Assembly: GCA_001872985.1 (NCBI GenBank)
Contig: MNYA01000394.1
Location: 1 to 7,068, forward strand
DNA: 7,068 nucleotides
Direction: 5' to 3'
Origin: a bacterium CG2_30_54_10
GTDB taxonomy: Bacteria > Muiribacteriota > Ozemobacteria > Ozemobacterales > Ozemobacteraceae
The position numbers were made by a program, and so were the translations under genes. Below are positions 5,356 to 7,068 of this stretch, one piece after another. Numbering within the stretch: the stretch's first letter is position 1; every line of letters begins with the position of its first letter. A model generated the notes under the pieces. The model was not told the DNA's origin. It ran no database searches and was given only the letters and a program-made list of their open reading frames with translations.

Positions 5356-6885
5356 TCACCGGAATTGGCAAAGAAAGAATGGGGCGTGGCTCGATGTGAA
5401 TGCAGGCGGATCACGCTTGAGTATCGGCGAAACTGATGGATGCCGGCGGAATTCCCGGTCGAGAAAGCTCCGAACTGCTTTCCGGTCCCAACCAAGGGGA
5501 TGTCGGAAATCGAGGTAGAGGCTAAGGTCGCCTTCCGAAAACGGAAAGGTCTCGAGTCCGGAAGACTCAGCCGCCTCAATGGGAAGGTTGAAAATTGCCA
5601 GATTCAAAAAATCGATGGCATTCGCATTCTTGGCAACGAAGGCAAGAGTGCGTTTTGCGGATTCGAGGTTTTCTACAGGAGTTCCAAACAACAGATAGAC
5701 GTAAGTTCCTATGCCGACCTCGTGGAGGTTTCTCAGGATGAGCGAAGCATCAATCAAGGAAATTCCCTTCCCGAGGGAATCGAGCACCGTCTGGTCTCCT
5801 GACTCGAGACCGAGCTGCAACATTCGGCACCCGGCCTTTGCGAGAGCCAGACAGAAGTCTTTGTCGGTGAACGCCGATTCGAAACGGGTGAAACCGTACC
5901 ACGGGAAAGCGATCCCGCGTTTTGCGATCTCCGCAAGCACAGCCGGGCTGACGGCATTGTCGAGCAGATGAACCATCGCAGGGCCATGCTGAGAGGTCAT
6001 GGCGCCGAGAAGATCGACCGCATCGCTCGGGGGAATAGGCCGGTAGCCGCTCCGCTCAGCGGTTTCCGGACAAAACGAGCATTTCGACCAAAAGCAGCCG
6101 GCGGCTAGACTGACAGGTAGCACAAACCCCGGTGAAAGGTAATTTTTCACCGGGAAACCGGTGAAATCATACTTAATTGTCGAACGCTCGGGTATCCGTA
6201 AGAAGGCCATCAACGCCCGTTCACCAGGGCCCCTGACAAAGCGGTCGACCACCCCCGGAAGGGGATTCTCGAAGCCGGCCCGAGAAAGCCAGGAAGACAC
6301 CAACCCACCGCCCCAGATGATTCCCATCGAACGATCGGAGCCGCGAACAAAGCCGGCCATGGCGGCGGCGGTAAGGGCTTGTCCAAGATAATTGACGGAA
6401 AACCCTACGTGTGTATAGCTTCCAATTTCAAGTTTTGTGGTTATCTCTTTGCTAAACCAATTGAAGAATGGGTTCGCGGATGGGTTTGCGGCCGCCTGGC
6501 TGATATCCGCGCCGGAAGTTGGCTTGAGCAGATCGTGAGAACAGTCGGTGAGGCTGGGTCGCCAACCTTTATGGTGGATTGAAATGGTGGCAAGGAGGCG
6601 CTGGAGGTCTCCGATCGCCCGACGGTAGGTATCGGAATGGACAAACGCAAGCCCGGATCGAAGGCCGGCGATGTGACCTTCCCTGTCGCGTGTTGCCCGT
6701 CTTGTCCAGGTGTCGTCCGCGCCTGGAGGGTCCATGATCGCGGACAGCAGGCCCTCCAGGTTCGCGTCCCAGACATCGACGTGAACCCCCGATCCGCGCA
6801 GGGACCCGGCCAGGCGGGCAATCCCGGCCGGCGGCTCGGAAGGCCTGGTAACCGGTGGGTAGATAAGAAGAATACGGTTTTTCAA
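5356..6885 (-). CDS. Radical SAM protein with N-terminal B12-binding-like domain
   Basis: From TTG 6885 the protein has 509 residues. The N-terminus MKNRILLIYPPVTRPSEPPA is the usual start of a B12-binding-fold radical SAM protein. DANLEG (40-45) resembles the DxHxxG cobalamin motif with Asn in place of His, so cobalamin may bind base-off or not at all. The radical SAM core begins at AAGCFWSKCSFC. Cys264, Cys269 and Cys272 are spaced CX4CX2C, not the classical CX3CX2C, a variant seen in some B12/radical SAM families. LGLESGDQTVLDSLGKG (about 358-374) is the typical GxESG segment, and FGTP follows near 400. The substrate is unknown; methyltransferase or other C-H chemistry is possible. The longer frame back to 6960 is rejected because those codons lie in a dispersed palindromic repeat; GGTGA at 6900-6896 serves the TTG. 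It is the first gene of the pilin block in this window. Confidence 0.8.
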   Translation of the reverse strand: MKNRILLIYPPVTRPSEPPAGIARLAGSLRGSGVHVDVWDANLEGLLSAIMDPPGADDTWTRRATRDREGHIAGLRSGLAFVHSDTYRRAIGDLQRLLATISIHHKGWRPSLTDCSHDLLKPTSGADISQAAANPSANPFFNWFSKEITTKLEIGSYTHVGFSVNYLGQALTAAAMAGFVRGSDRSMGIIWGGGLVSSWLSRAGFENPLPGVVDRFVRGPGERALMAFLRIPERSTIKYDFTGFPVKNYLSPGFVLPVSLAAGCFWSKCSFCPETAERSGYRPIPPSDAVDLLGAMTSQHGPAMVHLLDNAVSPAVLAEIAKRGIAFPWYGFTRFESAFTDKDFCLALAKAGCRMLQLGLESGDQTVLDSLGKGISLIDASLILRNLHEVGIGTYVYLLFGTPVENLESAKRTLAFVAKNANAIDFLNLAIFNLPIEAAESSGLETFPFSEGDLSLYLDFRHPLGWDRKAVRSFLDREFRRHPSVSPILKRDPPAFTSSHAPFFLCQFR

Positions 6886-6897
6886 AAGTTTGTTATC

Positions 6898-6945
6898 ACC
6901 GTCATTCCCGCAAAGGAGGGAATCCAGCCCAATCCAAAGCCTGGA
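6898..6945. repeat. Dispersed palindromic repeat (GTCATTCCCG type)
   Basis: CCGTCATTCCCGC followed by GGGAATCCAG and, further on, CCTGGATGC forms nested inverted repeats: TTCCC with GGGAA around eight bases, and CCAG with CTGG. This is a very common small intergenic repeat in bacterial genomes, from general knowledge. It lies just upstream of the radical SAM gene and creates a spurious 25-codon extension of that frame. Confidence 0.7.
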
Positions 6946-7068
6946 TGCTCGCATTCGCAAGCATGCCGAAAAGTTTCCCGGGGGGTAAGAGTTTAGCGGT
7001 TTGAAATAAGAAAGACGAAGAAAGCTGGGGAAACGAAAAAATAGAAAAAAGGAAAGGATTTTTTTGCC
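6946..7068. other. Non-coding stretch upstream of the radical SAM gene
   Basis: No gene is supported on either strand. The last 60 bases are rich in A and G on the plus strand (runs of A and a final T7), and no good -35/-10 pair reads toward the radical SAM gene. The operon's promoter is therefore probably outside the window, or is of a type I cannot see. Confidence 0.4.

Noticed and set aside
7041..7068. Bidirectional terminator from A6 and T7 runs at the window edge
   Set aside because: The stem would be only A-T pairs with an eight-base loop, and no gene is visible on the outer side.
1..7068. Histidine-utilisation (hut) genes or tRNA/rRNA genes
   Set aside because: None of the reading frames resembles HutH, HutU, HutI or HutG, and no tRNA-like cloverleaf or rRNA segment was noticed by eye.

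Overview
The window holds seven protein genes, all on the minus strand, in two transcription blocks. They are separated by about 400 bases of repeat-rich DNA (1045-1441). I see no tRNA, rRNA, transposase or CRISPR array. The organism looks like a diderm, pilus-bearing bacterium: it has several type IV pilin-like proteins, a stand-alone mannose-type PTS EIIA, and scattered palindromic repeats starting GTCATTGCGAG and GTCATTCCCG. I associate this mix with Desulfobacterota-like and several candidate-phylum genomes. The sequence alone does not fix the phylum.

Block 1 runs from about 6885 down to 1442. In transcription order it encodes a B12-fold/radical SAM protein, a PilV-like prepilin with a complete GITLLEV cleavage site, a small PilX/GspK-like protein, peptide chain release factor 2 (prfB), and a large 590-residue PilX-like protein with a beta-rich C-terminal half. 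Junctions are tight (ATGA overlaps at 4847-4850 and 3211-3214). A convincing intrinsic terminator follows immediately at 1415-1436. The layout suggests one operon that builds part of a pilus or pseudopilus, with the housekeeping gene prfB inserted in it. prfB is split by the classical programmed +1 frameshift: a GTG start at 4348, an in-frame UGA at 4279-4277, and translation resuming in the next frame. Any annotation that starts it near 4239 is missing 36 residues.

Block 2 runs from about 1086 down to 164. A perfect-consensus sigma70 promoter (TTGACA, 18 bases, TATAAT) drives a HutP-family protein and a mannose-family PTS EIIA. HutP proteins are RNA-binding antiterminators of histidine-utilisation operons, but no hut gene is visible and two of the three histidines expected to hold the metal appear to be replaced. 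The pair may be a small regulatory unit linking PTS phosphorylation state to RNA control; this is inference.

The spacer between the blocks carries a 70-base inverted repeat and a degenerate heptamer array. On the plus strand the array reads CAG every seven bases, which is the NAG-N4-NAG-N4-NAG spacing that Bacillus HutP binds in RNA. It lies 55 bases beyond the promoter of the HutP-like gene but on the opposite strand, so it is a striking coincidence or an antisense target, not an obvious leader site.
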